DNA of 7,989 nucleotides from DASXMT01 sp035552655 (GCA_035552655.1 DASZLD010000054.1:1-7989); one strand, 5' to 3'. Numbered from the stretch's first letter, positions 1 to 6,380 are shown. Numbers and translations are program-made. The notes: a model not told the origin generated them from the sequence alone.

Positions 1-186
1 GTTTGCAAATGACAAGTGTGCGTCCCACGAGGCGGGCAGGCTAGCCGACATCGGCCGGGTCATCCGACGACCGTCCCGTTTCACCACCGCCGCCTGGCCG
101 CTGCGGTTCGGAGAGCTGCGGTTCGGAGACAGAGCGGTTCGAGGACAGTGCGGTGCAGACGCAGCGCGGTGCGCCGGCAGCGCGGT
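1..186. other. Gene-free stretch downstream of folC
   Basis: No convincing coding region covers this stretch. Apart from the tandem array in its right half, it holds a small inverted repeat GCCGA-CA-TCGGC at 44-55 and an 8-bp palindrome TTTGCAAA at 2-9. Neither is followed by a T-tract, so neither is a convincing terminator for folC. Any gene to the left would begin outside the window. Confidence 0.6.
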
Positions 187-189
187 TCA
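100..189. repeat. Degenerate ~16-bp tandem repeat array, six copies
   Basis: Six copies of a core GCGGT(T/G)C start at 103, 118, 134, 150, 166 and 182, so the spacing is 15, 16, 16, 16 and 16 bp. The first two units are an exact 15-bp tandem duplication (100-114 and 115-129, GCTGCGGTTCGGAGA). The last four also share CAG before the core. The final copy overlaps the folC stop codon (187-189). A period of 16 is not a multiple of three, so this is not a coding repeat, and no gene is visible here. It lies directly downstream of folC. Its function is unknown; it may be a simple minisatellite. Confidence 0.85.
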
Positions 190-1506
190 GGGGCCGTCGC
201 CGACCAGCCGGCGCCGGGCGTCGGCCACGACGTAGAGCGACCCACAGATGATGCAGCGGTCGTCGGGCCCGGCGCCGTCGACCGCGGCGGAGACTGCCTC
301 GGCCACCGTCGGCGCTGTCCGTACGTCCATGCCCAATCCCAACGCGGCCTCGGCCACGATCTCGACGGGCAGGGCCCGCGGCGAGACGGGAGCACAGGCC
401 ACCAGCGAGCGCACGCCGGCGGTCTGGAGGGCCTCGAGCATGGCGACAGGGTCCCGACCGCGCAGCATGCCCACCACGGCCACCGCGTCACCCTCCACGG
501 TGAACTCCTCGATCAACGTGCGGGCCAACACCGTCATGCCGGCGACGTTGTGGGCACCATCCACCACCACCAGGGGATGGCGGCCGATGACCTCGAGCCG
601 ACCGGGAACCGATACCGACGACAGGGCCTGATCGACCACGTCCTCGTGCAGGGGCGAACCGAAGAACGCCTCCACTGCGGCCAGGGCGGTGGCCGCGTTG
701 TCACCCTGGTGGGCGCCATGGAGGGGGATGAGCACCTCGCCGTAGGAACCCTGCGGTGTGCGCAGGTCGAGCAACCGCCCGCCCACTGCCACCCGGTTGG
801 CCGTCCATCCGTAGTCCTCACCCCGGACCCACACCTCGGCGGCGCCGGCCTCGGTCGCTCTGGCCCGGAGCAGCGCCACCAGCGAGGGGTCCGTCTCCCC
901 GATCACCACCCGGCTGCCCTGCTTGAAGATCCCTGACTTGTCACCGGCGATGTCGGCCAGGGTAGGGCCCAGCACCTCGGTGTGGTCGAAGCTCACGTTG
1001 GTGATCACGGCCACGTCGGCATCGATCACGTTGGTGCTGTCCCACGTGCCCCCCAGGCCCACCTCGACCACGGCCACGTCCACCGCCTCGTCGGCGAACC
1101 AGGCAAAGGCCGCCGCGGTCAGCAGCTCGAAGCGGGTCGCCCGCTCGGACAAGAGGCCCTCCAGGCCGGCCAAGGTCTCCAGGACGGCCTGGAATGCGTC
1201 GTCGTCGATGGGCTCCCCGTTTCGAGCCAGGCGCTCGTTGACCCGGTACAGGTTGGGGCTGGTGTAGGTCCCGACGGTCAGTCCCTGGGCGCCGAGCAGG
1301 GCGGTGGCCATGGCCGCAGTGGACCCTTTGCCGTTGGTACCGGTCAGGTGGATCGACGGGTAGGCGCGCTGCGGGTCGCCCAGGACCTCCATCAACTCGC
1401 GTATGCGATCCAGGGTGGGGAGGGACCTGCGGGTCGGCGCGATCGACTCGAAATCGATGTGCGAGTCGAGCCAGGCGAGCGCCTCAGGAAGATCGGTGAA
1501 GGGCAT
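187..1506 (-). CDS. folC: Bifunctional folylpolyglutamate synthase / dihydrofolate synthase
   Basis: Mur-ligase-type ATP enzyme of the cytoplasm. It adds glutamate to folates and, in many bacteria, joins dihydropteroate to glutamate. The 439-residue length is normal for the family. Visible motifs: P-loop GTNGKGST (residues 56-63), TSPNLYRVNERL (82-93), VEVGLGG (147-153), NVSFDH (170-175), DKSGIFK (189-195, with the lysine of the family's carbamylated-Lys motif) and a C-terminal VDGAHN. The usual TSPH is TSPN here, and the usual VGLGGRLDATN is VGLGGTWDSTN. The open frame continues 61 codons upstream, but that part runs into clpX and is low-complexity Pro/Arg/Gly, so I chose the ATG at 1506, where family similarity begins. 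No Shine-Dalgarno precedes it. It lies 80 bp after clpX on the same strand. Whether it makes both activities or only FPGS cannot be told from sequence. Confidence 0.95.
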   Translation of the reverse strand: MPFTDLPEALAWLDSHIDFESIAPTRRSLPTLDRIRELMEVLGDPQRAYPSIHLTGTNGKGSTAAMATALLGAQGLTVGTYTSPNLYRVNERLARNGEPIDDDAFQAVLETLAGLEGLLSERATRFELLTAAAFAWFADEAVDVAVVEVGLGGTWDSTNVIDADVAVITNVSFDHTEVLGPTLADIAGDKSGIFKQGSRVVIGETDPSLVALLRARATEAGAAEVWVRGEDYGWTANRVAVGGRLLDLRTPQGSYGEVLIPLHGAHQGDNAATALAAVEAFFGSPLHEDVVDQALSSVSVPGRLEVIGRHPLVVVDGAHNVAGMTVLARTLIEEFTVEGDAVAVVGMLRGRDPVAMLEALQTAGVRSLVACAPVSPRALPVEIVAEAALGLGMDVRTAPTVAEAVSAAVDGAGPDDRCIICGSLYVVADARRRLVGDGP

Positions 1507-1566
1507 GGTGGCGGGGGTCGGGGGGCCGCCGACGATGAGGCGGTCGGCCGGTCTAGTGGCGTGGGT

Positions 1567-1585
1567 CCGGCCCGGGTGCGGCCGG
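1567..1585 (-). terminator. GC hairpin just after the clpX stop
   Basis: CCGGCC and GGCCGG form a 6-bp stem with a 7-base loop, starting one base beyond the clpX TAA on the minus strand. There is no T-tract. It could be a U-less terminator or attenuator between clpX and folC, or an mRNA 3'-end stabiliser. In such GC-rich sequence a 6-bp GC stem can also occur by chance. Confidence 0.35.
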
Positions 1586-1586
1586 G

Positions 1587-2903
1587 TTAGGACGCAGCCC
1601 GGCGGGTGCGGGTGGACTTGGTCGGGGGGTTGAGGGGCACCAGGGTGGGATGCACCTTCTCGAGGACCACGGCCCGGTCGACCACGCACTTGGACACATC
1701 GGTCCGGCTGGGAAGGTCGTACATCACCTCGAGCAGCACCTCTTCCAAGATGGCTCGCAAGCCGCGCGCCCCGGTGCCTCGGAGCAGGGCCTGCTCGGCC
1801 ACCGCTTCGAGGGCGTCGTCGGTCAGCTCCAACTCCACCCGGTCCAACTCGAAGACCCGCTTGTACTGCCGGGTGAGTGCGTTCTTGGGCTCCACCAGGA
1901 TCTGGATCAGCGCATCCTTGTACAGGTGGGACACCGCCCCCACCATGGGCAGGCGCCCGATGAACTCGGGAATGAGCCCGAACTTCATCAGGTCCTCGGG
2001 GAGCACGAGCCGCAGGAGCTCGGAGTCGTCCCGCTCGGACGCCTTGCGGACCTCGGCCCGGAAACCCATACCCTTCCGGCCGATGCGGTTCTCGATGATC
2101 TTGTCGATTCCGGCGAAAGCACCACCGCAGATGAACAGGATGTTGGTGGTGTCGATCTGGATGAACTCCTGGTGGGGATGCTTGCGGCCGCCCTGGGGCG
2201 GCACCGACGCCGTGGTCCCCTCCAGAATCTTCAACAGGGCCTGCTGCACGCCTTCACCGGAGACGTCCCGGGTGATCGACGGGTTCTCCGACTTGCGGGC
2301 GATCTTGTCGATCTCGTCGATGTAGATGATCCCGGTCTCGGCCCGCTTGACGTCGTAGTCCGCCGCTTGGATCAGCTTCAACAGGATGTTCTCGACATCC
2401 TCACCCACGTACCCGGCCTCGGTCAGGGCGGTGGCATCGGCGATGGCAAAGGGGACGTTCAGCATGCGGGCCAGGGTCTGGGCCAGCAGGGTCTTTCCAC
2501 ACCCGGTGGGACCGAGCAGCAAGATGTTGGACTTGGCCAGCTCGACCTCGTTGTCGTGGGTGCCGTTGTTGCCCGCTTGGACCCGCTTGTAGTGGTTGTA
2601 GACGGCGACGGACAGGATCTTCTTGGCGTACTCCTGACCGATCACGTAGTCGTTCAGGAACTCGTAGATCTCCTTGGGCTTGGGTAGCTCCTCGAAGGAG
2701 AGCTCGGTGGTGTCGGCCAGCTCCTCGGCGATGATGTCGTTGCACAGCTCGATGCACTCATCGCAGATGTACACGCCCGGTCCGGCGATGAGCTTCTTGA
2801 CCTGCTTCTGGGACTTGCCGCAGAAACTGCACTTTACGAGGTCGCCACCGTCTCCGAACTTCGCCACGTCGGTTCCCCTTGTCCCTTTTCCCTTGGTCGC
2901 CAT
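1587..2903 (-). CDS. clpX: ATP-dependent Clp protease ATP-binding subunit ClpX
   Basis: AAA+ unfoldase that recognises, unfolds and feeds proteins into the ClpP chamber. Its 438 residues are full length for ClpX. Domain order: N-terminal zinc-binding domain with cysteines 25, 28, 47 and 50; Walker A GPTGCGKT (131-138); pore loop GYVG (164-167); Walker B IIYIDEID (192-199); the RKSENPSITRDVSGEGVQQ segment (203-221); and the sensor-2 motif GARGLR near residue 390. The ClpP-docking loop reads MGF (279-281), where E. coli has IGF. The ATG at 2903 gives the expected short lead-in to the zinc finger. No Shine-Dalgarno precedes it; instead there is a 10-bp direct repeat. It follows clpP by 68 bp, so co-transcription is likely, though a separate promoter is possible. 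Confidence 0.98.
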   Translation of the reverse strand: MATKGKGTRGTDVAKFGDGGDLVKCSFCGKSQKQVKKLIAGPGVYICDECIELCNDIIAEELADTTELSFEELPKPKEIYEFLNDYVIGQEYAKKILSVAVYNHYKRVQAGNNGTHDNEVELAKSNILLLGPTGCGKTLLAQTLARMLNVPFAIADATALTEAGYVGEDVENILLKLIQAADYDVKRAETGIIYIDEIDKIARKSENPSITRDVSGEGVQQALLKILEGTTASVPPQGGRKHPHQEFIQIDTTNILFICGGAFAGIDKIIENRIGRKGMGFRAEVRKASERDDSELLRLVLPEDLMKFGLIPEFIGRLPMVGAVSHLYKDALIQILVEPKNALTRQYKRVFELDRVELELTDDALEAVAEQALLRGTGARGLRAILEEVLLEVMYDLPSRTDVSKCVVDRAVVLEKVHPTLVPLNPPTKSTRTRRAAS

Positions 2904-2907
2904 TTTT

Positions 2908-2931
2908 CTAGTGAACGCTGACTAGTGAACG
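2908..2931 (-). promoter_or_regulatory. Direct repeat before clpX, candidate operator
   Basis: CTAGTGAACG occurs at 2908-2917 and again at 2922-2931 (14-bp step), ending 4 bases from the clpX ATG. Read on the minus strand, the segment CGTTCACTAGTCAGCG is also an imperfect palindrome centred on ACTAGT (6 of 8 positions match). This is the place where a regulator or a promoter would be expected, and it takes the place of a ribosome-binding site. It loosely recalls the GTTC(G)C...GCG layout of actinobacterial ClgR sites in front of clp genes, but the match is not exact and I infer only a candidate site. Confidence 0.4.
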
Positions 2932-2971
2932 TCGAATCCAACCCTACTGGGTGCGCCGCTCGAACCTGTCC

Positions 2972-3625
2972 CTATGCCGCGCCGACTGCTTCGATGCCCA
3001 CGGTGTCCCGGGCGGTGATGACTTCGTCGATCAGCCCGTAGCTCACGCACTCCTCGGCCGTCATGATGAAGTCCCGGTCGGTGTCCTTGGACACCTTCTC
3101 CATGGTCTGTCCGGTATCGGCGGCCAGCATGCCGTTCAGCAGATCTCGCATGCGGAGGATCTCCTTGGCCTGCAGCTCGATGTCGCTGGCCTGACCCTCG
3201 ACCCCGCCGAAGGGCTGGTGCAACAGGATGCGGGCATGGGGAAGGGCGAACCGCTTTCCCCGGGTGCCGGCGGCCAGCAGCACGGCCGCGGCCGAGGCCG
3301 CCTGTCCGAAGCAGAAGGTGGACGTGTCCGGCTTGATGTACTTCATCGTGTCGTAGATGGCGAACAATGCGGTGATGTCGCCACCAGGCGAGTTGATGTA
3401 GAGGTGGATGTCCTTGTCGGCCTCCTCGGACTCCAAAAAGAGCAGCTGGGCACAGACCAGGTTGGCCACGGTGTCATTGATCGGCGTGCCCAGGAAGATG
3501 ATCCGCTCCCGCAACAGGCGGGAAAAGAGGTCATAGTTCCGCTCGCCCCGACTGGTGGACTCAACCACCCACGGGACGCTGTAGGCCTGGGCATCCATCG
3601 TACTGATTCCCTCTGTCACGCTCAC
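2972..3625 (-). CDS. clpP: ATP-dependent Clp protease proteolytic subunit ClpP
   Basis: Self-compartmentalised serine peptidase that forms the chamber of ClpXP. It has 217 residues with the triad Ser111 (GQAASAA), His136 (ILLHQP) and Asp185 (DTDRD); the spacing of 25 and 49 residues equals that of E. coli Ser97/His122/Asp171. The short N-terminus before ESTSRGERNYDLFSRLLRERIIFLG probably includes a cleaved propeptide. The start is GTG at 3625, overlapping the tig stop as GTGA, and is supported by GAGGAGG 7 bases upstream. An ATG at 3598 (residue 10) is a possible alternative. The sequence mixes features: GQAASAAAVLLAAGT resembles actinobacterial ClpP2, while ALPHARIL.HQP.GGV resembles ClpP1 and ordinary ClpP. 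Only one clpP lies between tig and clpX, whereas many Actinobacteria have two in tandem. Confidence 0.97.
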   Translation of the reverse strand: MSVTEGISTMDAQAYSVPWVVESTSRGERNYDLFSRLLRERIIFLGTPINDTVANLVCAQLLFLESEEADKDIHLYINSPGGDITALFAIYDTMKYIKPDTSTFCFGQAASAAAVLLAAGTRGKRFALPHARILLHQPFGGVEGQASDIELQAKEILRMRDLLNGMLAADTGQTMEKVSKDTDRDFIMTAEECVSYGLIDEVITARDTVGIEAVGAA

Positions 3626-4977
3626 TCCGAGTCCTCCTCGCCCTGATCTACCTTCAGGTCGTCCCGTGACACGGGATTTCCCTCCTCATCAACCAGCTCG
3701 ACAGTGTCGAGCAGCCATCGCATGGCTTTCGCCTTGCGTTGGTCCGAGCGTACTGCCGGCAACCGCCCTGCCCGGTCGAGTTCCTCGCGTACCTGGTCGA
3801 CGTCGGTATCGAGGCGCTCGGCCATGGCGGCCAGCTCGGTCGCCAGCTCCTCGTCGCTGATCTCGATCTGTTCGGCCTCCACCAGGGCCCGGAGGGCCAG
3901 GTCGGCCTTGACGCCGCGGAGGGCGCCATCTTTGAGCTCGTCGAGCAGCTGTTGCTCGTCGCGGCCGCTGGCCATGAGGAACTGCTCGATCCCGATGCCC
4001 TGGTGCTCGAGGCGATGGTTCAGGTCGTGGATGCGCTCCCGGAGCTCTTCGGCCACCAGCACCTCGGGAATGTCCTCGGTCACCAGTTCCACCAATGCGT
4101 CGATGCCCTTTTGCTGGAGCGCCATCTGGGCCTGCACGATCCGCATCTGAGTCAGCCGCTTGGTGATGTCCGCTCTGAGCTCGTCGGCCGTCTCGAACTC
4201 CGAGGCCTCGGCCGCCCACTCGTCGGTCACGTCCGGCAGCTTCAGCTCTTTCACGTCTTTCACCAGCACCCGGAAGGACACCTTCTGATCCAGCGCCTCG
4301 AGGGTGCTGTCGAAGGTGAGGATGTCACCGACCTTGGCCCCCCGGAGCTGATCGTCGAGCTCGGGGACGATGCCGCCACTCCCCACCTCGTAGAGGTAGT
4401 CCTCGGCCGAAAGGTCGTCGTCGGAGGCCCCTTCGCCACCGGCGACGGGAGCCGAGCGGGTCCCGTGGATGTCCACCGTCACCCGGTCGCCGTTCTGGGC
4501 GGGGCGCTTCACATCGGTGAGCTCACCGGAGGTTTCCCGCAGCCGATCGATCTGGCTGGTGATGTCCTCTTCGGGAACGACCAGGGAAGGAAGGGTGACC
4601 ACCAGACCCTGGTAGCCGGGGATGCCCACCGTGGGCCGCACCTCGACCACGGCGTCAAAGGCCACGGCGCCCGATTCGTTGCCGGCGGTGATATCGATCT
4701 CCGGAGCGGCAATGGGGTCCACCTCGGTGTCGGTCACGGCCTTGGCGTAGAAATCGGGGAGCGCCTCGCGCAGGGCCTCGCCCCGAACGGCCGAGGCACC
4801 ACCCATGCGGGCCTCGATCACCCGCCGGGGCACTTTGCCGGGCCGGAAGCCAGGCACGCGCACCTCTCGGGACAACCGACCCATCACCTCGTCAAGGGCC
4901 TTGTCGATCTCCGCCTCGTCGATCTCAATGGAGAGACGGACCTTGTTGCCCTCTTCGGGCGCTGCTGTGGCTCGCAT
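3622..4977 (-). CDS. tig: Trigger factor (ribosome-associated chaperone, PPIase)
   Basis: Chaperone that binds the ribosomal exit tunnel and shields nascent chains. It has 451 residues. The N-terminal ribosome-binding domain carries the signature GFRPGKVP at residues 43-50, the same position as GFRKGKVP in E. coli, which supports the ATG at 4977. The FKBP-like domain spans about 163-245. It contains an acidic Gly/Ser/Asp insert (about 174-193) and a short, divergent second half, so peptidyl-prolyl isomerase activity may be weak. The helical C-terminal arms span about 250-430, followed by an acidic tail (GEEDSE). It is first in the tig-clpP-clpX series, overlapping clpP by 4 bases. No Shine-Dalgarno is present; a TAGACT box lies 11 bases upstream, suggesting a very short leader. 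Confidence 0.97.
   Translation of the reverse strand: MRATAAPEEGNKVRLSIEIDEAEIDKALDEVMGRLSREVRVPGFRPGKVPRRVIEARMGGASAVRGEALREALPDFYAKAVTDTEVDPIAAPEIDITAGNESGAVAFDAVVEVRPTVGIPGYQGLVVTLPSLVVPEEDITSQIDRLRETSGELTDVKRPAQNGDRVTVDIHGTRSAPVAGGEGASDDDLSAEDYLYEVGSGGIVPELDDQLRGAKVGDILTFDSTLEALDQKVSFRVLVKDVKELKLPDVTDEWAAEASEFETADELRADITKRLTQMRIVQAQMALQQKGIDALVELVTEDIPEVLVAEELRERIHDLNHRLEHQGIGIEQFLMASGRDEQQLLDELKDGALRGVKADLALRALVEAEQIEISDEELATELAAMAERLDTDVDQVREELDRAGRLPAVRSDQRKAKAMRWLLDTVELVDEEGNPVSRDDLKVDQGEEDSE
3633..3639 (-). promoter_or_regulatory. Shine-Dalgarno for clpP inside the end of tig
   Basis: On the minus strand GAGGAGG lies 7 bases before the GTG of clpP, within the codons for the acidic tail of trigger factor. 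It is one of only two strong ribosome-binding sites in the window. It settles the GTG start and, with the GTGA overlap, points to translational coupling of tig and clpP. Confidence 0.75.
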
Positions 4978-4988
4978 ACGAATAAGTG

Positions 4989-5017
4989 AGTCTAGGGTCT
5001 GCCGCTGGGCCTGTCGC
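4989..5017 (-). promoter_or_regulatory. Candidate SigA-type promoter of tig
   Basis: On the minus strand, GCGACA (5012-5017; shares GACA with TTGACA) and TAGACT (4989-4994; fits TANNNT) are separated by 17 bases. Transcription would start near 4982, leaving only about 5 bases before the tig ATG at 4977. The absence of a Shine-Dalgarno agrees with a leaderless or nearly leaderless mRNA. This would be the main promoter for tig-clpP and perhaps clpX-folC. Confidence 0.5.
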
Positions 5018-5023
5018 GCCGTC

Positions 5024-5041
5024 CTCGCGGCCTGTTGCGAG
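5024..5041 (-). other. Inverted repeat between the DinB-fold gene and the tig promoter
   Basis: CTCGC and GCGAG form a 5-bp inverted repeat with an 8-base gap. It lies 16 bases past the stop of the upstream gene and 6 bases before the candidate -35 of tig. It could be a weak terminator for the gpx operon or an operator for tig. The stem is short and has no T-tract, so either reading is tentative. Confidence 0.25.
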
Positions 5042-5057
5042 CGAGAAGCCGCGCCGA

Positions 5058-5873
5058 TCAGACCATGAAGGGCATGGCCTCGACGACCCGGCGTCCGAGA
5101 TCGAGGTCACCGTCGAGGTCCACGTCTCCGGCGGCCAGCGCCTCGCTGCCGGTGTACCGGCCCAGCCCCAACCGCCAGAACGCGGCCTGCTCCATGGTGA
5201 GCGCCGCCGTCGGGGCCGATGGCGCCTCGTCCAGGGCAACGGCCCTGCCCCCTTCGACTCGCACCGCCTGCTGGCGCCCCAGCGGCCCGGTGACGGTGAT
5301 CACCACCGTCGTCCCATCGGGAGGTGCGACCTTCTTGCCCACGGTGTACCCCACGGTCAGAAAGCACCGGTCCAAGGTGACGGCTTCGCCGGCCCCGCCG
5401 CGGCCGCCCGGTCGACCCACGGCCAAACGGATGTCCTGTTCGTGGGCCCACGAGTCGAAGACCCTGACCGTCATGAACGTCCGGTAGGGAACATCGCCGA
5501 TGGGGCTCCAGCCCACCACGTCGAACTCCTCGGGGGCGAGGGACCCGAGCACCTCGAGGCGCCGGGCGGCCGTCTCTTCGAACTCAGCCAGTACCTCAGG
5601 GCCGGGTAGGCCCCGGCGCTGCTCGATCCACGTCTCGTTGATCTCGCCCATGGGGTTCTTCACGTGCGGGGCCGACACGGCCAGTGGGGGCGGCGAGGGA
5701 TCGCCGAGCAGCGACCGCTCGATGGAGATCAGGTGGGACACCTGGTCGCGAACCGACCATCCCGGGCAGCCCGTGGGCAATTCCCACTGATCCGCGACGA
5801 GCCCCTCACAGGCAGTGGCGACTGAGGCCCACACCTCGGCCAGCTGGCCGACAACCATCTCGTCGTTGGCCAC
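5058..5873 (-). CDS. Maleylpyruvate isomerase / mycothiol-dependent enzyme family protein (DinB fold)
   Basis: Resembles actinobacterial proteins annotated as maleylpyruvate isomerase family, mycothiol-dependent. The N-terminal helical-bundle metal-binding domain (about 1-155) shows CPGWSVRDQVSHLISIE (His47) and RVFDSWAHEQDIRLAVGRPGG (Asp140 and His144). His47, Asp140 and His144 fit the three metal ligands of the family (His, Glu, His in the known isomerase, with the same 4-residue spacing of the last two). The C-terminal part (about 170-271) looks like the SCP2-like domain usual in this family. It has 271 residues. The start is GTG at 5873, 3 bases after the gpx stop; an in-frame ATG at 5858 (residue 6) is also possible, and neither has a Shine-Dalgarno. 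The substrate is unknown; many members are thiol transferases rather than true isomerases. Pairing with gpx suggests a thiol or detoxification role (inference). Confidence 0.85.
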   Translation of the reverse strand: MANDEMVVGQLAEVWASVATACEGLVADQWELPTGCPGWSVRDQVSHLISIERSLLGDPSPPPLAVSAPHVKNPMGEINETWIEQRRGLPGPEVLAEFEETAARRLEVLGSLAPEEFDVVGWSPIGDVPYRTFMTVRVFDSWAHEQDIRLAVGRPGGRGGAGEAVTLDRCFLTVGYTVGKKVAPPDGTTVVITVTGPLGRQQAVRVEGGRAVALDEAPSAPTAALTMEQAAFWRLGLGRYTGSEALAAGDVDLDGDLDLGRRVVEAMPFMV

Positions 5874-5876
5874 GGC

Positions 5877-6368
5877 TCAGTGAGGCAGGGAGGCCTCGAT
5901 GGCGTCGACGACCTCTGGTGCCTCGGGGTCGACGGTGGGGCGGAAGCGCTTCACGATCTCACCGTCCGGTGACACCAGGAACTTCTCGAAATTCCACTGG
6001 ATATCGCCGGCTTCGCCCTCGGCATCGGGGACGGCGGTGAGCTGGTCATAAATGGGGTGACGGTCGCCCCCGTTCACGTCGACCTTCTCGAACAGCGGGA
6101 AGGACACTCCGTAGGTGGCGGAACAGAATTCGGCGATCTCCTCCGACGTTCCCGGCTCCTGCCCGGCGAACTGGTTGCAGGGAAAGCCAAGCACCGAGAA
6201 CCCACGGTCACCGTAGGTCTGCTGCAGCCGCTCGAGGCCCTCGTACTGCGGGGTGAGTCCACACTTGGAGGCCACGTTCACCAACAGGAGCGTCTTGCCC
6301 TCGAAGTCGCCCAGGGAGGCGTCCTCGCCGGACAGGGTGTGAATGGTCGGTTCGTAGATGGTGGTCAT
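5877..6368 (-). CDS. Glutathione peroxidase family protein (probably thioredoxin-dependent)
   Basis: Reduces peroxides in the cytoplasm by a thioredoxin-fold Cys mechanism. It has 163 residues, normal for the non-selenium bacterial/plant/yeast class. The peroxidatic Cys36 lies in NVASKCGLTPQY. Gln70 lies in FPCNQFAGQEPG, and WNF at 125-127 completes the Gln/Trp/Asn active-site set. Cys82 (EFCSATYGVSFPLF) sits at the place of the resolving cysteine of yeast Gpx3 (Cys36-Cys82), so electrons most likely come from thioredoxin, not glutathione. The codon at 36 is an ordinary cysteine codon, not TGA. The ATG at 6368 has no Shine-Dalgarno but has TAAGCT 6 bases upstream, which suggests a leaderless transcript. 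The next gene starts 3 bases after the stop, so the two form an operon. Confidence 0.95.
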   Translation of the reverse strand: MTTIYEPTIHTLSGEDASLGDFEGKTLLLVNVASKCGLTPQYEGLERLQQTYGDRGFSVLGFPCNQFAGQEPGTSEEIAEFCSATYGVSFPLFEKVDVNGGDRHPIYDQLTAVPDAEGEAGDIQWNFEKFLVSPDGEIVKRFRPTVDPEAPEVVDAIEASLPH

Positions 6369-6374
6369 GGCGTC

Positions 6375-6380
6375 AGCTTA
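6375..6380 (-). promoter_or_regulatory. Candidate -10 box of a leaderless gpx transcript
   Basis: TAAGCT (TANNNT) on the minus strand ends 6 bases before the gpx ATG, so transcription would begin at or next to the A of the start codon. I see no convincing -35 at 16-18 bases. The lack of any Shine-Dalgarno supports the reading. Confidence 0.4.

Noticed and set aside
100..189. CRISPR array
   Set aside because: Units are about 16 bp with no separate spacers and no cas genes; it is a simple tandem repeat.
16..936. Open frame of 306 codons over the folC 3' end and the tandem repeat
   Set aside because: Antisense to folC, starts in non-coding sequence, and the product is Arg/His/Gly-rich without any family resemblance.
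1507..1689. N-terminal 61-codon extension of folC
   Set aside because: It overlaps the end of clpX and gives Pro/Arg/Gly-rich sequence not found in FolC proteins.
1650..2687. Long open frame on the plus strand opposite clpX (345 codons)
   Set aside because: Antisense to clpX, low-complexity product, no ribosome-binding site or domain; a codon-phase shadow.
3739..4989. Long open frame on the plus strand opposite tig (416 codons)
   Set aside because: It lies fully antisense to the well-supported trigger factor gene; its predicted product has His/Gly/Leu-rich composition typical of a high-GC shadow frame and no recognisable motif.
5877..6368. Selenocysteine in the glutathione peroxidase
   Set aside because: Position 36 is an ordinary cysteine codon and the frame has no internal TGA.
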